Source: Winogradskyella sp. (GTDB taxonomy: Bacteria; Bacteroidota; Bacteroidia; Flavobacteriales; Flavobacteriaceae). Taken from it: DNA of 64,000 nt. Where the stretch lies: positions 1-64,000 of the forward strand of contig NZ_JANQOM010000038.1 of assembly GCF_028289625.1 (NCBI RefSeq), written 5' to 3'. A program made the translations under genes and the position numbers. Position 1 is the stretch's first letter, and every line of letters starts with the position of its first letter. This document shows positions 9,090 to 17,513 of the stretch, piece by piece. The notes beneath the pieces were generated by a model that was given only the letters and a program-made list of their open reading frames with translations, was not told the DNA's origin and searched no databases.

Positions 9090-10109
9090 TTTCAAAGTAG
9101 CTTTTATCGGGTAATGGTCCGATAGCTTAATATCCGAATATGTTTTAAACCCATTTACAGTGAAATCTTTATCGGCTAATATAAAATCGATTCTAAGCGG
9201 GAAATACTTAAAATCATAGGTTTTACCAAAACCATGGCCTGCCTCTTCAAAGGCATCAACCAAATCTTCCCCTTTAATTATATTATAAACATATGAATAA
9301 GCCGTATTATTAAAATCTCCCGCAACAATAGTCCTATACTTACATTTTGATTTATGTTCTAAAAAAAGTTCCACTTGGGATTGTTGCATTATAAATGCCG
9401 CTTTTACCCGTTTTAAAAATACATCTCTTGAATATTGACTATTTATATAATCTATTTTGGTATTGATTTTTGAAGATTGTAAGTGAACATTATAGACTCT
9501 AATGGTATCCTTACCTTTTACAACGTCTACAAAAATCGCATTATTATAGGTGTCCTTAAACTCTAAGGACCCTGAGTTTACAATAGGAATTTTAGAAAAA
9601 ATTGCATGCCCTGGTCTAGCATCTTTTGTATAACTTCCGTTATAATTTGAATAGTTTTCTATCTTTAAGGGCGTTCCTCTTGTATATTCTTGCATACAAA
9701 TAACATCTGGCAATTCTTCATAAAAGAAGTCTACAATATCTTCTCTTGTTGTTTTATTAGGCTTCCAGTTATATTTATTAAACAATCTAACATTAAAAGA
9801 CATCACCGATAGATTATTAGGGTCGTCAGTCTTTTTTGAAGAAGAGATTTTATACATCGAACCTATATAGCTCCAGCCCAAGGAAAGTACTATTAGAGAC
9901 AAGAACATTTGTTTTTTTAACTGAATTAACCAATACACAAAAAAAAGCATATTAATTAATATCAAAAGAGGCACTCCGAGGCTCAAAATCGATAAGGTGG
10001 CAAAGTTCTTAGGAGGCACATAAGGTAATAAATAAGAAAGCAAAAGTAAAACCGCAGCCAACGAATTGACAATAAACACAAGCTTACCAAAAAACTTCAA
10101 TTTTTTCAT
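9078..10109 (-). CDS. Membrane-anchored endonuclease/exonuclease/phosphatase (EEP) family protein
   Basis: 343 residues from the ATG at 10109 (KKLKFFGKLVF). The track start at 10139 would overlap the upstream rhomboid by 23 nt and adds only ten residues. Three N-terminal hydrophobic helices (about residues 10-95) precede an EEP catalytic domain: SVMSFNVRLFN, DVICMQEYTRG (metal-binding Glu), VYNVHLQS, VAGDFNNTAYS and the terminal SDHYPIKATL with catalytic Asp-His. The fold cleaves phosphodiesters (DNA, phosphoinositide-like or lipid substrates). The actual substrate is unknown. It is the last gene of the minus-strand mutL-rhomboid-rhomboid run. Confidence 0.88.
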   Translation of the reverse strand: MKKLKFFGKLVFIVNSLAAVLLLLSYLLPYVPPKNFATLSILSLGVPLLILINMLFFVYWLIQLKKQMFLSLIVLSLGWSYIGSMYKISSSKKTDDPNNLSVMSFNVRLFNKYNWKPNKTTREDIVDFFYEELPDVICMQEYTRGTPLKIENYSNYNGSYTKDARPGHAIFSKIPIVNSGSLEFKDTYNNAIFVDVVKGKDTIRVYNVHLQSSKINTKIDYINSQYSRDVFLKRVKAAFIMQQSQVELFLEHKSKCKYRTIVAGDFNNTAYSYVYNIIKGEDLVDAFEEAGHGFGKTYDFKYFPLRIDFILADKDFTVNGFKTYSDIKLSDHYPIKATLKLDK

Positions 10110-10116
10110 GGTGTTA

Positions 10117-10992
10117 TTAATCGTCTTTACTAGCCTCAAACAAAAATTTCTTCTCTTTAGCTGTTAGACTATCATAACCACTTTTACTTATTTTATCTAA
10201 AATGGCGTCTATTTGTTTTTGTTTATCATTTGTTGTTGTTGTTTGCTTTTGTCTTCTAGTAGATTTAGTCGAACGCCTTTTATGGACGGTTTTAAGGTTC
10301 GATTTTGGTTTGAACCAACTCATAAACGAGTCCATAAGACGTTCAAAACCTGTACCTATATCTTTTCCTTTTTTTAAGTTAGCAGCATAATAGTAACCCA
10401 ATAGGTAACCACCAACATGTGCTACATATCCACCTTGATTAATTCCCATAATTATTCTCAGTACATCTAGCGCAACAAAAAAGATGGCGATATGCATCCA
10501 TTTTACATTAAACGTATTAAACAATCTAATCTGTGAATCTGGCATGTAAATCGCTATAAACATCAATAAGGCACTAACACCCGCGGAAGCTCCAACCATA
10601 TTGCCATAACTGGCACCTAAGAAATTGGAAGGGACAATATTAGAAACAGCCAAAAAAGCAAGGCCGCCGCAAATAATGCCAAGAAAATAAATGTTTAATA
10701 CCATTTTGGTTCTAAAGAGATTGGAGGCCGTCCTTGAAAGGTAAAATAAAAAGAGCATATTGAACAGTAAATGCCAAATGCCAGAATGTAAAAACCCATA
10801 GGTGATTAATGACCAAGGCTGAAGAATAAAATCACCAAACCTAGGAGGCATTTCAAAATACGTTAGTAAAGTTAATTTAAAAAGCCTAGTAAGTAAAACA
10901 GCAAGAATAAAAACTACAATATTAATGGTAATAATTTTACCAAAAACGTCTAGATTATTATATCTATATTTTAAACTTTGAACGGTATTCAT
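10117..10992 (-). CDS. Rhomboid family intramembrane serine protease (second of tandem pair)
   Basis: 291 residues. It has six hydrophobic segments and the rhomboid hallmarks: FLHSGIWHLLFNMLFLFYL (the HxxxN pair), the catalytic serine in MVGASAGVSALL and the catalytic histidine in YVAHVGGYLLGY. A cytoplasmic C-terminal tail of about 85 residues is basic and Gln/Thr-rich (KTVHKRRSTKSTRRQKQTTTT), then EKKFLFEASKDD, a common ending in flavobacterial rhomboids. It cleaves membrane-protein helices (family). It lies 2 nt behind the first rhomboid gene; the two are distinct paralogues. Confidence 0.92.
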   Translation of the reverse strand: MNTVQSLKYRYNNLDVFGKIITINIVVFILAVLLTRLFKLTLLTYFEMPPRFGDFILQPWSLITYGFLHSGIWHLLFNMLFLFYLSRTASNLFRTKMVLNIYFLGIICGGLAFLAVSNIVPSNFLGASYGNMVGASAGVSALLMFIAIYMPDSQIRLFNTFNVKWMHIAIFFVALDVLRIIMGINQGGYVAHVGGYLLGYYYAANLKKGKDIGTGFERLMDSFMSWFKPKSNLKTVHKRRSTKSTRRQKQTTTTNDKQKQIDAILDKISKSGYDSLTAKEKKFLFEASKDD

Positions 10993-10994
10993 AA

Positions 10995-11759
10995 TTAATT
11001 CCAGCGCGTTTTATTTATATCTTTTCTTTTCCAATAGAAAAATATCAGTGCTCCTGTAATAGCCCCGCCAACATGAGCCCAATAAGCAGTATTACTATGT
11101 CCTAATAAAGGTGTTCCCGTAAGGAGAGCACTAATAAAATCTGAACCAATCATACCTACAACCAAATACTTTATCTTTAATCTTATGGGCGGAAATATTA
11201 AAAACACCTCTCTATTAGGGATTAACAACCCTAATACCGCTAAAACACCCATAATCGCTCCAGATGCGCCTACCATCGGCGTACTATAATTTACTACTAA
11301 GTGCTTTAGTCCCTTTTCACTAAGTACCGACTCCCATTGTAAATTATATCTTAAAACTCCTGAATTTAGAACTTCGAAAATTTGATTTTCGCTGAACCCT
11401 GCAGCCAGCAAATCATTAAAAGCAAATGTAAATTGAAAGTAATTTACTACAAACGTAAGTAGAAGGGCACCAAATCCCGAAGTAAAATACAACAGCAAAA
11501 ATTTGCGCATTCCAAGTACAGACTCAACAAAGACGCCAGTTAAATACAACATTAGCATATTAAAAAAAAGGTGAGATGTATCACCATGCATAAACATATG
11601 TGTCAAAATCTGCCAAGGTTGAAACATGGGATTCTTTGGGAAATAAAATGCAAACCAGTCATAAAATAATTGACCGTTGCCAATAGCCATAGTCCCAATA
11701 AACATTACTACGTTTATTATCAATAGGTGCTTTACAGCATCAGTTATTCCTAATCTCAT
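10995..11759 (-). CDS. Rhomboid family intramembrane serine protease (first of tandem pair)
   Basis: 254 residues. It shows HMFMHGDTSHLFFNMLMLYLTG, the nucleophile in MVGASGAIMGVLAVLG and the base histidine in YWAHVGGAITGAL. Between helices 2 and 4 it has a longer loop (FQFTFAFNDLLAAGFSENQIFEVLN) than its neighbour. It is a complete catalytic pair, so it should be active. It follows mutL by 3 nt on the same strand and is likely part of that transcript; there is no known functional link to mismatch repair. Confidence 0.92.
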   Translation of the reverse strand: MRLGITDAVKHLLIINVVMFIGTMAIGNGQLFYDWFAFYFPKNPMFQPWQILTHMFMHGDTSHLFFNMLMLYLTGVFVESVLGMRKFLLLYFTSGFGALLLTFVVNYFQFTFAFNDLLAAGFSENQIFEVLNSGVLRYNLQWESVLSEKGLKHLVVNYSTPMVGASGAIMGVLAVLGLLIPNREVFLIFPPIRLKIKYLVVGMIGSDFISALLTGTPLLGHSNTAYWAHVGGAITGALIFFYWKRKDINKTRWN

Positions 11760-11762
11760 AGA

Positions 11763-13613
11763 CTATATAAATTTCTTTTCAATGTCATTAACTGACATAG
11801 TGATAAACGTTGGTTGGTTGGTTGGTGACATATTGGGTTCCTTACAAGCAAACAAGCTATTCACCAAATGCTCTTGCTCTGTATGATTAAGTATTTTTCC
11901 GTTTTTGATGGCCAAGCTTTTTGCCATAGACTTTGCCAATAAATCCGTAGCGCTAAAATTAGCATCCGGTACGTCGTTCTCAACATCACTAATTAATTGC
12001 TCAAAAATAGAAGATACTTCATTTTCAGGTACTCCAACTGGTACTCCTGTTATCGTAATGGCTTGGTCTGAGAATTCAGAAAGCACAAACCCTGTATGTT
12101 CTAAATCTGTTTTTAAATCCTTAATGATTTTACTTTCGTTCGGTGCAAAATGTAATTGCAACGGAAACAACAATTGTTGACTCGTAGCTTCCTTAATGGT
12201 AACGTGTTTTAGAAAATTTTCGTACAATACACGCTGATGTGCTCTGTTTTGGTCAACAATTAACATCCCTGATTTTAGGGTACTGACAATATACTTCTGT
12301 TGTAGTTGGAACGTTGTTTTATTGGTTTCAACAGAATCGTCACTAAAAATAGCTTCAGTTTTTGAATCATTTTCAAAAGTAACATTGCTGAAGTCATTTT
12401 CTAAGCTGTTATCCTTAGATTCTAACCCAACGTAAAGGCTTTCCCAGTGTGTGGCTGGGCTTTTCTTAAAATGTGTATTTCCAGAGGCTTTTTTATGAGC
12501 ATCATCTAAAAACGGATTAAAGCTTCGATCCACTTCAATAGTAGGTGCTTTACCCACTTTATCCTTATAACTGTATGGTGTGTTGAGACTGCTTTGATGT
12601 TCAAAATCCAATACAGGCGCAATATTAAATTGTCCTAAACTATGCTTTACTGCTGAACGCAATATAGCATACAAGGTATGCTCGTCATCAAACTTGATTT
12701 CTGTTTTAGTTGGGTGTATGTTGATATCAATTGTTTCGGGATTAACAGTGAGATTTAAGAAATAACTCGGATTATAACCTGTTTTTAATAAACCTTCAAA
12801 GGCGGCACTAATCGCATGGTTAAGATAAGGGCTTTTTATAAAGCGCTGATTAACAAAGAAAAACTGCTCTGACCTTGTTTTCTTGGAATACTCTGGTTTA
12901 CCAACAAATCCCGAAATCTTCAATACTTCGGTATCTTCTTCCACAGGCACTAACTTTTCGTTGGTTTTGCTTCCAAAAATATGCACCACACGTTGTCTGT
13001 AGTTTTCTTGAGGTAAATGAAATAATTCACTTCCATTATGATAAAACACAAATGCAATGTTAGGATGGGCTAAGGCTACACGATGAAATTCGTCGGTGAT
13101 ATGACGTAATTCTACCGTATCGGATTTTAAAAAGTTACGTCTTGCGGGAATATTGAAAAACAAATTCTTAACAGCCACTGAAGTTCCTGTGGGAGTTACG
13201 AAGACGTCTTGGGATTTTACCTTACTGCCCTCAATTTCTATAGCTGTACCCAATTCATCTTCAGGTCGTTTGGTCTTTAATTCTACATGTGCTATGGCTG
13301 CAATACTCGCTAGAGCCTCACCTCTAAACCCCTTGGTATTGATTTGAAATAAATCTTCAGCTGTTTTTATTTTGGAAGTGGTATGTCGTTCAAAACTCAA
13401 ACGTGCATCAGTGATGCTCATGCCTTTGCCGTTATCAATAACTTGAACCAAGGTTTTACCAGCATCCTTTATAATCAGCTTTATTTCAGTCGCTTCAGCA
13501 TCAATAGCATTTTCCAAAAGTTCCTTAACTACAGAAGCAGGTCGTTGTACCACTTCACCAGCTGCAATTTGGTTGGCAACGTGGTCGGGTAAAAGTTGAA
13601 TGATATCTGTCAT
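11763..13613 (-). CDS. mutL: DNA mismatch repair protein MutL
   Basis: 616 residues. The N-terminal GHKL ATPase is complete: ELLENAIDAEATEI, DNGKGM, TKGFRGEALASIAA and GTSVAVKNLFFNIPARRNFL. The S5-like transducer domain follows (FFVNQRFIKSP), then a linker rich in Asp/Ser (about 345-430) and a C-terminal dimerisation domain. In the C-terminal domain the endonuclease motif DQHA(x)2E(x)4E reads DQNRAHQRVLYE, so several metal ligands differ. It couples MutS recognition to strand removal. Its stop is followed closely by the rhomboid genes, and its start abuts the stop of the 101-residue small protein (1-nt overlap). Confidence 0.96.
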   Translation of the reverse strand: MTDIIQLLPDHVANQIAAGEVVQRPASVVKELLENAIDAEATEIKLIIKDAGKTLVQVIDNGKGMSITDARLSFERHTTSKIKTAEDLFQINTKGFRGEALASIAAIAHVELKTKRPEDELGTAIEIEGSKVKSQDVFVTPTGTSVAVKNLFFNIPARRNFLKSDTVELRHITDEFHRVALAHPNIAFVFYHNGSELFHLPQENYRQRVVHIFGSKTNEKLVPVEEDTEVLKISGFVGKPEYSKKTRSEQFFFVNQRFIKSPYLNHAISAAFEGLLKTGYNPSYFLNLTVNPETIDINIHPTKTEIKFDDEHTLYAILRSAVKHSLGQFNIAPVLDFEHQSSLNTPYSYKDKVGKAPTIEVDRSFNPFLDDAHKKASGNTHFKKSPATHWESLYVGLESKDNSLENDFSNVTFENDSKTEAIFSDDSVETNKTTFQLQQKYIVSTLKSGMLIVDQNRAHQRVLYENFLKHVTIKEATSQQLLFPLQLHFAPNESKIIKDLKTDLEHTGFVLSEFSDQAITITGVPVGVPENEVSSIFEQLISDVENDVPDANFSATDLLAKSMAKSLAIKNGKILNHTEQEHLVNSLFACKEPNMSPTNQPTFITMSVNDIEKKFI

Positions 13614-13918
13614 TAGCGTTTGAGGGAGAAAATAGAGAGATCAAAATCTATAATGTAAAGAAAGATCAAAATAAAAACACCTATTAAAATGAGAATAGTT
13701 CTATTAAAGCCTGAGTTATTTCTATTTCTACTGCTTAGCCTACGCTCATGCCATTGACCAGAAAAGTCATTCTTATTATACGTATCAGCATAAGCGTCAA
13801 ACTTAGTTGCGTATTTAGATGAATCTGTACCTTCTTTACCTTTATAATAACGCGGAGTATAGTTAAACCTTTTGTTTCTAGGTAATTTCTTAATAAGTGT
13901 AAATTTAATTGGACCCAT
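13613..13918 (-). CDS. Small C-terminally anchored membrane protein (often mislabelled riboflavin synthase subunit beta)
   Basis: 101 residues. It has a basic N-terminus with PRNKRFNYTPRYYKGKEG, a polar middle with FSGQWHERR, and one C-terminal transmembrane helix (TILILIGVFILIFLYIIDF). Homologues between ribH and mutL in Flavobacteriaceae carry the database name riboflavin synthase subunit beta, but nothing here resembles lumazine or riboflavin synthase; that name is a carry-over from the neighbour. It shares the NKRF-Y-PR motif and overall layout with the next gene, so the two are probable paralogues. Function unknown. Confidence 0.75.
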   Translation of the reverse strand: MGPIKFTLIKKLPRNKRFNYTPRYYKGKEGTDSSKYATKFDAYADTYNKNDFSGQWHERRLSSRNRNNSGFNRTILILIGVFILIFLYIIDFDLSIFSLKR

Positions 13919-13925
13919 AATTCAA

Positions 13926-14141
13926 TTATTTAATATAGCCGTTAAGGATATAAATTAAAATAAAAAGCGCTGCCAAAACGATAATCAAAAAAGGTAATGA
14001 CGTAAACATGTTTCCTCTACGCTTGGTATTACCTCTTAACTCATCCCATTTTGCTTCTAGGCTTTCTCTCGACTTTACTTCTTCAGAATCCTGAAAACGA
14101 GGCTTATAACTAAACCGCTTATTTTTTCGTTGATTAAACAA
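13926..14141 (-). CDS. Small membrane protein, paralogue of the 101-residue neighbour
   Basis: 71 residues: RKNKRFSYKPRFQDSEE at the N-terminus, LEAKWDELRG in the middle and one C-terminal transmembrane helix (SLPFLIIVLAALFILIYIL). The motif NKRFxYxPR and the W-E/D-R spacing match the gene that follows by 7 nt. A tail-anchored topology with a basic cytoplasmic head is likely. No known function. It lies 245 nt downstream of ribH, separated by a repeat-rich gap, and may start its own transcript. Confidence 0.7.
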   Translation of the reverse strand: MFNQRKNKRFSYKPRFQDSEEVKSRESLEAKWDELRGNTKRRGNMFTSLPFLIIVLAALFILIYILNGYIK

Positions 14142-14246
14142 GTGCTCTCGTTATTAAATACTTGATTATCTCAAAAGTACTTAAAATACTAAGAAAAATT
14201 GCCTAAGGATTCCTTAAAATTATCAACAAAAAGGATGCCACATTAA

Positions 14247-14390
14247 AGTTAGAAGTATGAAGTTAGAAGTACGAAGTTGGAATTTGGTATTGGGTATTTG
14301 AAAGTCAATTATTATTTCAAACTGAATACTGACCACTGTATACTGTCAACTGTAACTGCCTACTGATTACTGAGCACTGCTTACTGCTAC
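14247..14390 (+). repeat. Short tandem repeats: 14-bp units then heptameric nnnACTG array
   Basis: Two 14-bp copies of AGTTAGAAGTAyGA (14247-14260, 14261-14274) and a partial third are followed, after about 45 nt, by nine units of about 7 bp ending in ACTG (AATACTG, ACCACTG, TATACTG, TCAACTG, TAACTG, CCTACTG, ATTACTG, AGCACTG, CTTACTG; 14324-14386). The array runs up to the ribH stop codon. It is non-coding in any plausible frame. Confidence 0.75.
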
Positions 14391-14893
14391 TTAGTATCTT
14401 TCCGTAATTGAGCCATTTTTATTGCAGTAATAGCCGCTTCCATACCTTTGTTGCCATGCTTTCCTCCGGAACGTTCTATAGATTGTTGCATATTGTTATC
14501 TGTTAGCACACAGAAGATGACCGGAATGTCTCCTTTGACATTTAAATCCTTTATCCCTTGAGTAACTCCCTCACAAACAAAATCGAAGTGTTTGGTTTCT
14601 CCTTGTATTACACAACCAATAACAATGATGGCGTCTAACATGCCAGACTCGGCGTAGATACTTTTTGACATCCTAGCAGCACCATAAGTCAATTCAAAGG
14701 TCCCAGGAACATTCCAACGTACAATGTTCTCCTTCAAAGCACCACAATCGATTAAAGCATCGAATGCGCCTTGCCAAAGGCCTTCAGTAATAGTAGTATT
14801 CCATTCTGAAACAACAATCCCAAACCGAAAATCTTTCGCATTTGGGATTGTGGCTTTATCGTAATTCGATAAATTATGATTTGCAGTAGCCAT
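14387..14893 (-). CDS. ribH: 6,7-dimethyl-8-ribityllumazine synthase
   Basis: 168 residues. Key segments are VVSEWNTTITEGLWQGA, the VPGTFELTYGA substrate loop, VIGCVIQGETKHFDFVCEGVTQGI (with the catalytic His in the KHFD stretch) and PVIFCVLTDNNMQQSIERSGGKHGNKGMEAA. It condenses the ribityl-aminouracil with dihydroxybutanone phosphate in riboflavin synthesis and forms a pentamer or 60-mer. It is 3 nt downstream of the TPR gene on the same strand, so the two are co-transcribed. Confidence 0.97.
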   Translation of the reverse strand: MATANHNLSNYDKATIPNAKDFRFGIVVSEWNTTITEGLWQGAFDALIDCGALKENIVRWNVPGTFELTYGAARMSKSIYAESGMLDAIIVIGCVIQGETKHFDFVCEGVTQGIKDLNVKGDIPVIFCVLTDNNMQQSIERSGGKHGNKGMEAAITAIKMAQLRKDTK

Positions 14894-14896
14894 GTT

Positions 14897-15661
14897 TTAT
14901 AAGCTTGCTTCTACTTTTCCTATGAGTACATCAACTTGACTAGCTTGTGTAGAGTCACCAAATTCAGACTTTATACGATTTAAATAATCCAAAGCTTTTT
15001 GGTTGTCGCCTAAATCTATAGCAACTCTAGCGGCCTTCATCAGATACATTGGAGTTGTAAAGTCATTCACGTTGGCTTTAAACGCCTTTTCGTAATACTC
15101 TAAAGCTTCAGTAGGTTGTTCTAACTGCACAAAAGCATCACCAATACCACCCTTAGCGATTGGACCCAACATCTTATCGTCGCTAGAAAAATCACTAAGA
15201 TAAGTCACCGCATTCTGATAATCCTTGAGATTTAAATAAGCCATACCAGCATAGTAATTGGCTAAATTGGCCGCTGGTGTACCACCATATTGATCAATAA
15301 TATCCAACATGCCATATTTACCTTCACCTCCATTTAATGCCATGGTGTACAAAGAATCCGAAGAAATACCATTTGCCGCATCTTCAAAATACTTCTTGGC
15401 CTGGTACATTTCGTTCATCGCTTCTTCTTGTTGTGGTTCAGCAATATATTTATTGTAACCTAAATAACCCAAAACTACTACAGCTATAACTGCAATAGCA
15501 CCAACAATATAGTTCTGGTTTTTAACAAACCACTCTTCTGTCTTAGAAGCTCCTTCATCTAATGTATTAAATACCTCAGCTGTTGTTGAGTTTTCCTCAG
15601 CAATTTCTTCCTTTTCCTTTTTAGTTTTTGGTTTATAGCCTCTTTTCTTATACGTTGCCAT
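14897..15661 (-). CDS. Tetratricopeptide-repeat membrane-anchored protein, YfgM-like
   Basis: 254 residues. The N-terminus is lysine-rich and cytoplasmic (TYKKRGYKPKTKKEKEE), followed by one transmembrane helix at about residues 50-70 (YIVGAIAVIAVVVLGYLGY) and a periplasmic region of TPRs (NLANYYAGMAYLNLKDYQNAVTY, EALEYYEKAFKANVNDF, KALDYLNRIKSEFGD). The single N-terminal anchor plus TPRs is the layout of YfgM, a helper of secreted-protein folding at the Sec translocon. That role is inferred by architecture only. It is the first gene before ribH and is divergent from recF. Confidence 0.8.
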   Translation of the reverse strand: MATYKKRGYKPKTKKEKEEIAEENSTTAEVFNTLDEGASKTEEWFVKNQNYIVGAIAVIAVVVLGYLGYNKYIAEPQQEEAMNEMYQAKKYFEDAANGISSDSLYTMALNGGEGKYGMLDIIDQYGGTPAANLANYYAGMAYLNLKDYQNAVTYLSDFSSDDKMLGPIAKGGIGDAFVQLEQPTEALEYYEKAFKANVNDFTTPMYLMKAARVAIDLGDNQKALDYLNRIKSEFGDSTQASQVDVLIGKVEASL

Positions 15662-15921
15662 ATCTTGTCTAATATACTAACCTCAATATCAAATATTTAA
15701 GGCGATAATTTGAATTAACTTATATACAGACGCTCAGCGTCAAATATTAAATCTCATCTTCTGGCCTGCCGAAGCATAGGCGAAGGCGGATTATTGCGTG
15801 CGCAAAAATATAATTTTTATTGGGATTTAAAAGCCTATTTATTTGTTATTTTTCAATAATTTGCGTGATTATTAAGAGCATTAAATACAATGCTAAACCC
15901 AAGGAACAGGTATCACCTTTT
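15662..15921. other. Divergent intergenic region between the TPR gene and recF
   Basis: 260 nt. It contains a perfect small palindrome GACGCTCAGCGTC (15729-15741) and a GC-richer patch with CCTGCCGAAGCATAGGCG (about 15763-15790) that resembles other dispersed repeat fragments of this genome. The ORF track extends recF back to 15820, but the extension encodes no RecF-like sequence. I see no confident promoter. Confidence 0.5.
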
Positions 15922-17001
15922 ATGATTCTAAACACGTTATCTTTAGTTAATTACAAAAATTTTGAAAGTCAGGTTTTTGACTTTGACACTAAAATCAATT
16001 GCTTTGTTGGTGCTAATGGTATCGGAAAAACCAATGCACTAGATGCGATTTACCATTTAGCGTTTGGTAAAAGTTACTTCAATCCCATTGCACTACAGAA
16101 TATAAAACACGGTACCGATTTTTTTGTAATCGATGGTAGTTTTACCAAAAACGAACGCCCAGAAAAAATTATAGTATCGCTTAAACGAAGCCAGAAAAAA
16201 ATCATTAAGCGTAATGGCAAAGCCTATGACAAATTCAGTGATCATATTGGTTTTATTCCATTGGTCATTATCTCACCGGCCGATCGCGATTTGATCATTG
16301 AAGGTAGTGATACACGACGAAAGTTCATCGATAGCGTTATTTCCCAAAGCGATAAGAACTATTTAACCAATGTCATTGCTTATAACAAAGTCTTATCGCA
16401 GCGCAATGCGCTACTGAAATACTTTGCGCTTAATAACACTTTTAATGCAGATACCCTAAGTATTTATAACGAACAGCTCGATACTTACAGCAAGGACATT
16501 TTTAAAAAGCGTGATGAATTCTTAAAAGTTTTTATTCCCATTTTTAAGGAACGTTACCAAGCGATTAGCCAAAGTAAGGAAGATATTGATTTAAAATATA
16601 AAAGTGATTTGTTCAGTGGAGATTTAATCGATCTGTTGCAAGTCAATCTCAATAAAGACAAAGCTTTACAGTACACAAGTGTAGGCACACACAAAGATGA
16701 TTTGACGTTTTTAATTGATGATTTTCCTATTAAGAAGTTTGGTAGCCAAGGCCAACAAAAATCCTTTTTAATCGCTTTAAAATTGGCGCAGTTCGATTTT
16801 ATAAAGCAACAAAGTGGAGTGTCTCCCATATTATTGTTAGATGATATTTTTGACAAGCTCGATGAGAACCGCGTCGCACAAATTATAAGCCTTGTTGATG
16901 ATTCACATTTTGGACAAATCTTTATTAGCGATACCCATGCCGATAGAACTGAAAATGTTGTCAAGCAAATTCACCAATCGTATAAACTATTCAAGTTATA
17001 A
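15922..17001 (+). CDS. recF: DNA replication and repair protein RecF
   Basis: 359 residues from the ATG at 15922 ([15 protein letters not shown]). The track start at 15820 adds 34 hydrophobic residues not seen in RecF and is rejected. Walker A is [15 protein letters not shown] (about residues 32-46). [18 protein letters not shown] is the ABC-type signature, and [16 protein letters not shown] is Walker B with the D-loop. [12 protein letters not shown] ends the ATPase core. RecF loads RecA at gapped DNA with RecO/RecR. The stop overlaps the following lipoprotein start by one base (TAATG). Confidence 0.96.
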   Translation: MILNTLSLVNYKNFESQVFDFDTKINCFVGANGIGKTNALDAIYHLAFGKSYFNPIALQNIKHGTDFFVIDGSFTKNERPEKIIVSLKRSQKKIIKRNGKAYDKFSDHIGFIPLVIISPADRDLIIEGSDTRRKFIDSVISQSDKNYLTNVIAYNKVLSQRNALLKYFALNNTFNADTLSIYNEQLDTYSKDIFKKRDEFLKVFIPIFKERYQAISQSKEDIDLKYKSDLFSGDLIDLLQVNLNKDKALQYTSVGTHKDDLTFLIDDFPIKKFGSQGQQKSFLIALKLAQFDFIKQQSGVSPILLLDDIFDKLDENRVAQIISLVDDSHFGQIFISDTHADRTENVVKQIHQSYKLFKL

Positions 17002-17492
17002 TGAAGATTACACATAGAATTAGCACTGTCATTGCGAGTTCCGAAAATTCGGAACGCAGCAATCTCTTCACATATGGTTGCATTATCTCATTCCTTCTGT
17101 TATTAGCAACTAGTTGTTCTGAAGATCCCACAACGTACATTCAACATATAGAAGGCTATTGGGAAATTGAAGAAGTCACACTGGCTAATGGCACCAAAAA
17201 ACAATATCAGTTTAACGAAACCATAGATTACATCAGCATCAATGATAGCTTACAAGGCTTTAGAAAAAAGCTAAAACCAGGTATTAACGATACTTACTTT
17301 ACATCAGATGATGCAGAATCCCTTATTTTAAAGGTTGAGAATAACAGTTTAAACGTTTACTACACCACTCCCTATGCCCAATGGAAAGAAACCGTTTTGG
17401 AGGCCTCGCCCACACATCTCAAAGTCAGTAATCAAAATAAAAATATCTATTTGTACAAACGCTACACTCCTATTGAATTAAACTTAGAATAA
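17001..17492 (+). CDS. Lipocalin-like lipoprotein with a repeat-expanded signal peptide
   Basis: 163 residues. The lipobox LLATSC and following SEDPT mark a lipoprotein. The mature part (IEGYWEIEEVTLANGTKKQYQFNE ... NIYLYKRYTPIE) reads as a small beta-barrel of the lipocalin-like type common behind recF. The signal peptide is unusually long: between the starting KITHRIS and the hydrophobic core lie about 16 residues (TVIASSENSERSNLFT) encoded by a palindromic GTCATTGCGAG-type repeat (17027-17070). There is no alternative ATG in frame before the hydrophobic core. Start chosen at the TAATG overlap with recF. Whether the long n-region still permits export is unknown. Confidence 0.7.
   Translation: MKITHRISTVIASSENSERSNLFTYGCIISFLLLLATSCSEDPTTYIQHIEGYWEIEEVTLANGTKKQYQFNETIDYISINDSLQGFRKKLKPGINDTYFTSDDAESLILKVENNSLNVYYTTPYAQWKETVLEASPTHLKVSNQNKNIYLYKRYTPIELNLE
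17027..17070 (+). repeat. Palindromic GTCATTGCGAG...GCAATCTC element inside a coding region
   Basis: The core is TTCCGAAAATTCGGAA (arms of 7 bp, 2-nt loop, 17039-17054), flanked by outer arms ATTGC/GCAAT. The GTCATTGCGAG end is the kind of motif seen in short dispersed repeats of many Bacteroidota. It lies in frame within the signal-peptide coding region of the lipoprotein gene. Confidence 0.65.
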
Positions 17493-17513
17493 AATTCTTA
17501 TCTAAGAACAACT

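Noticed and set aside
13613-13918. Annotation as riboflavin synthase subunit beta
   Set aside because: 101-residue membrane protein with no resemblance to lumazine or riboflavin synthase; the real RibH is at 14387-14893.
16554-16964. 136-aa minus-strand ORF opposite recF
   Set aside because: Antisense shadow of a conserved ATPase; no motif and no promoter.
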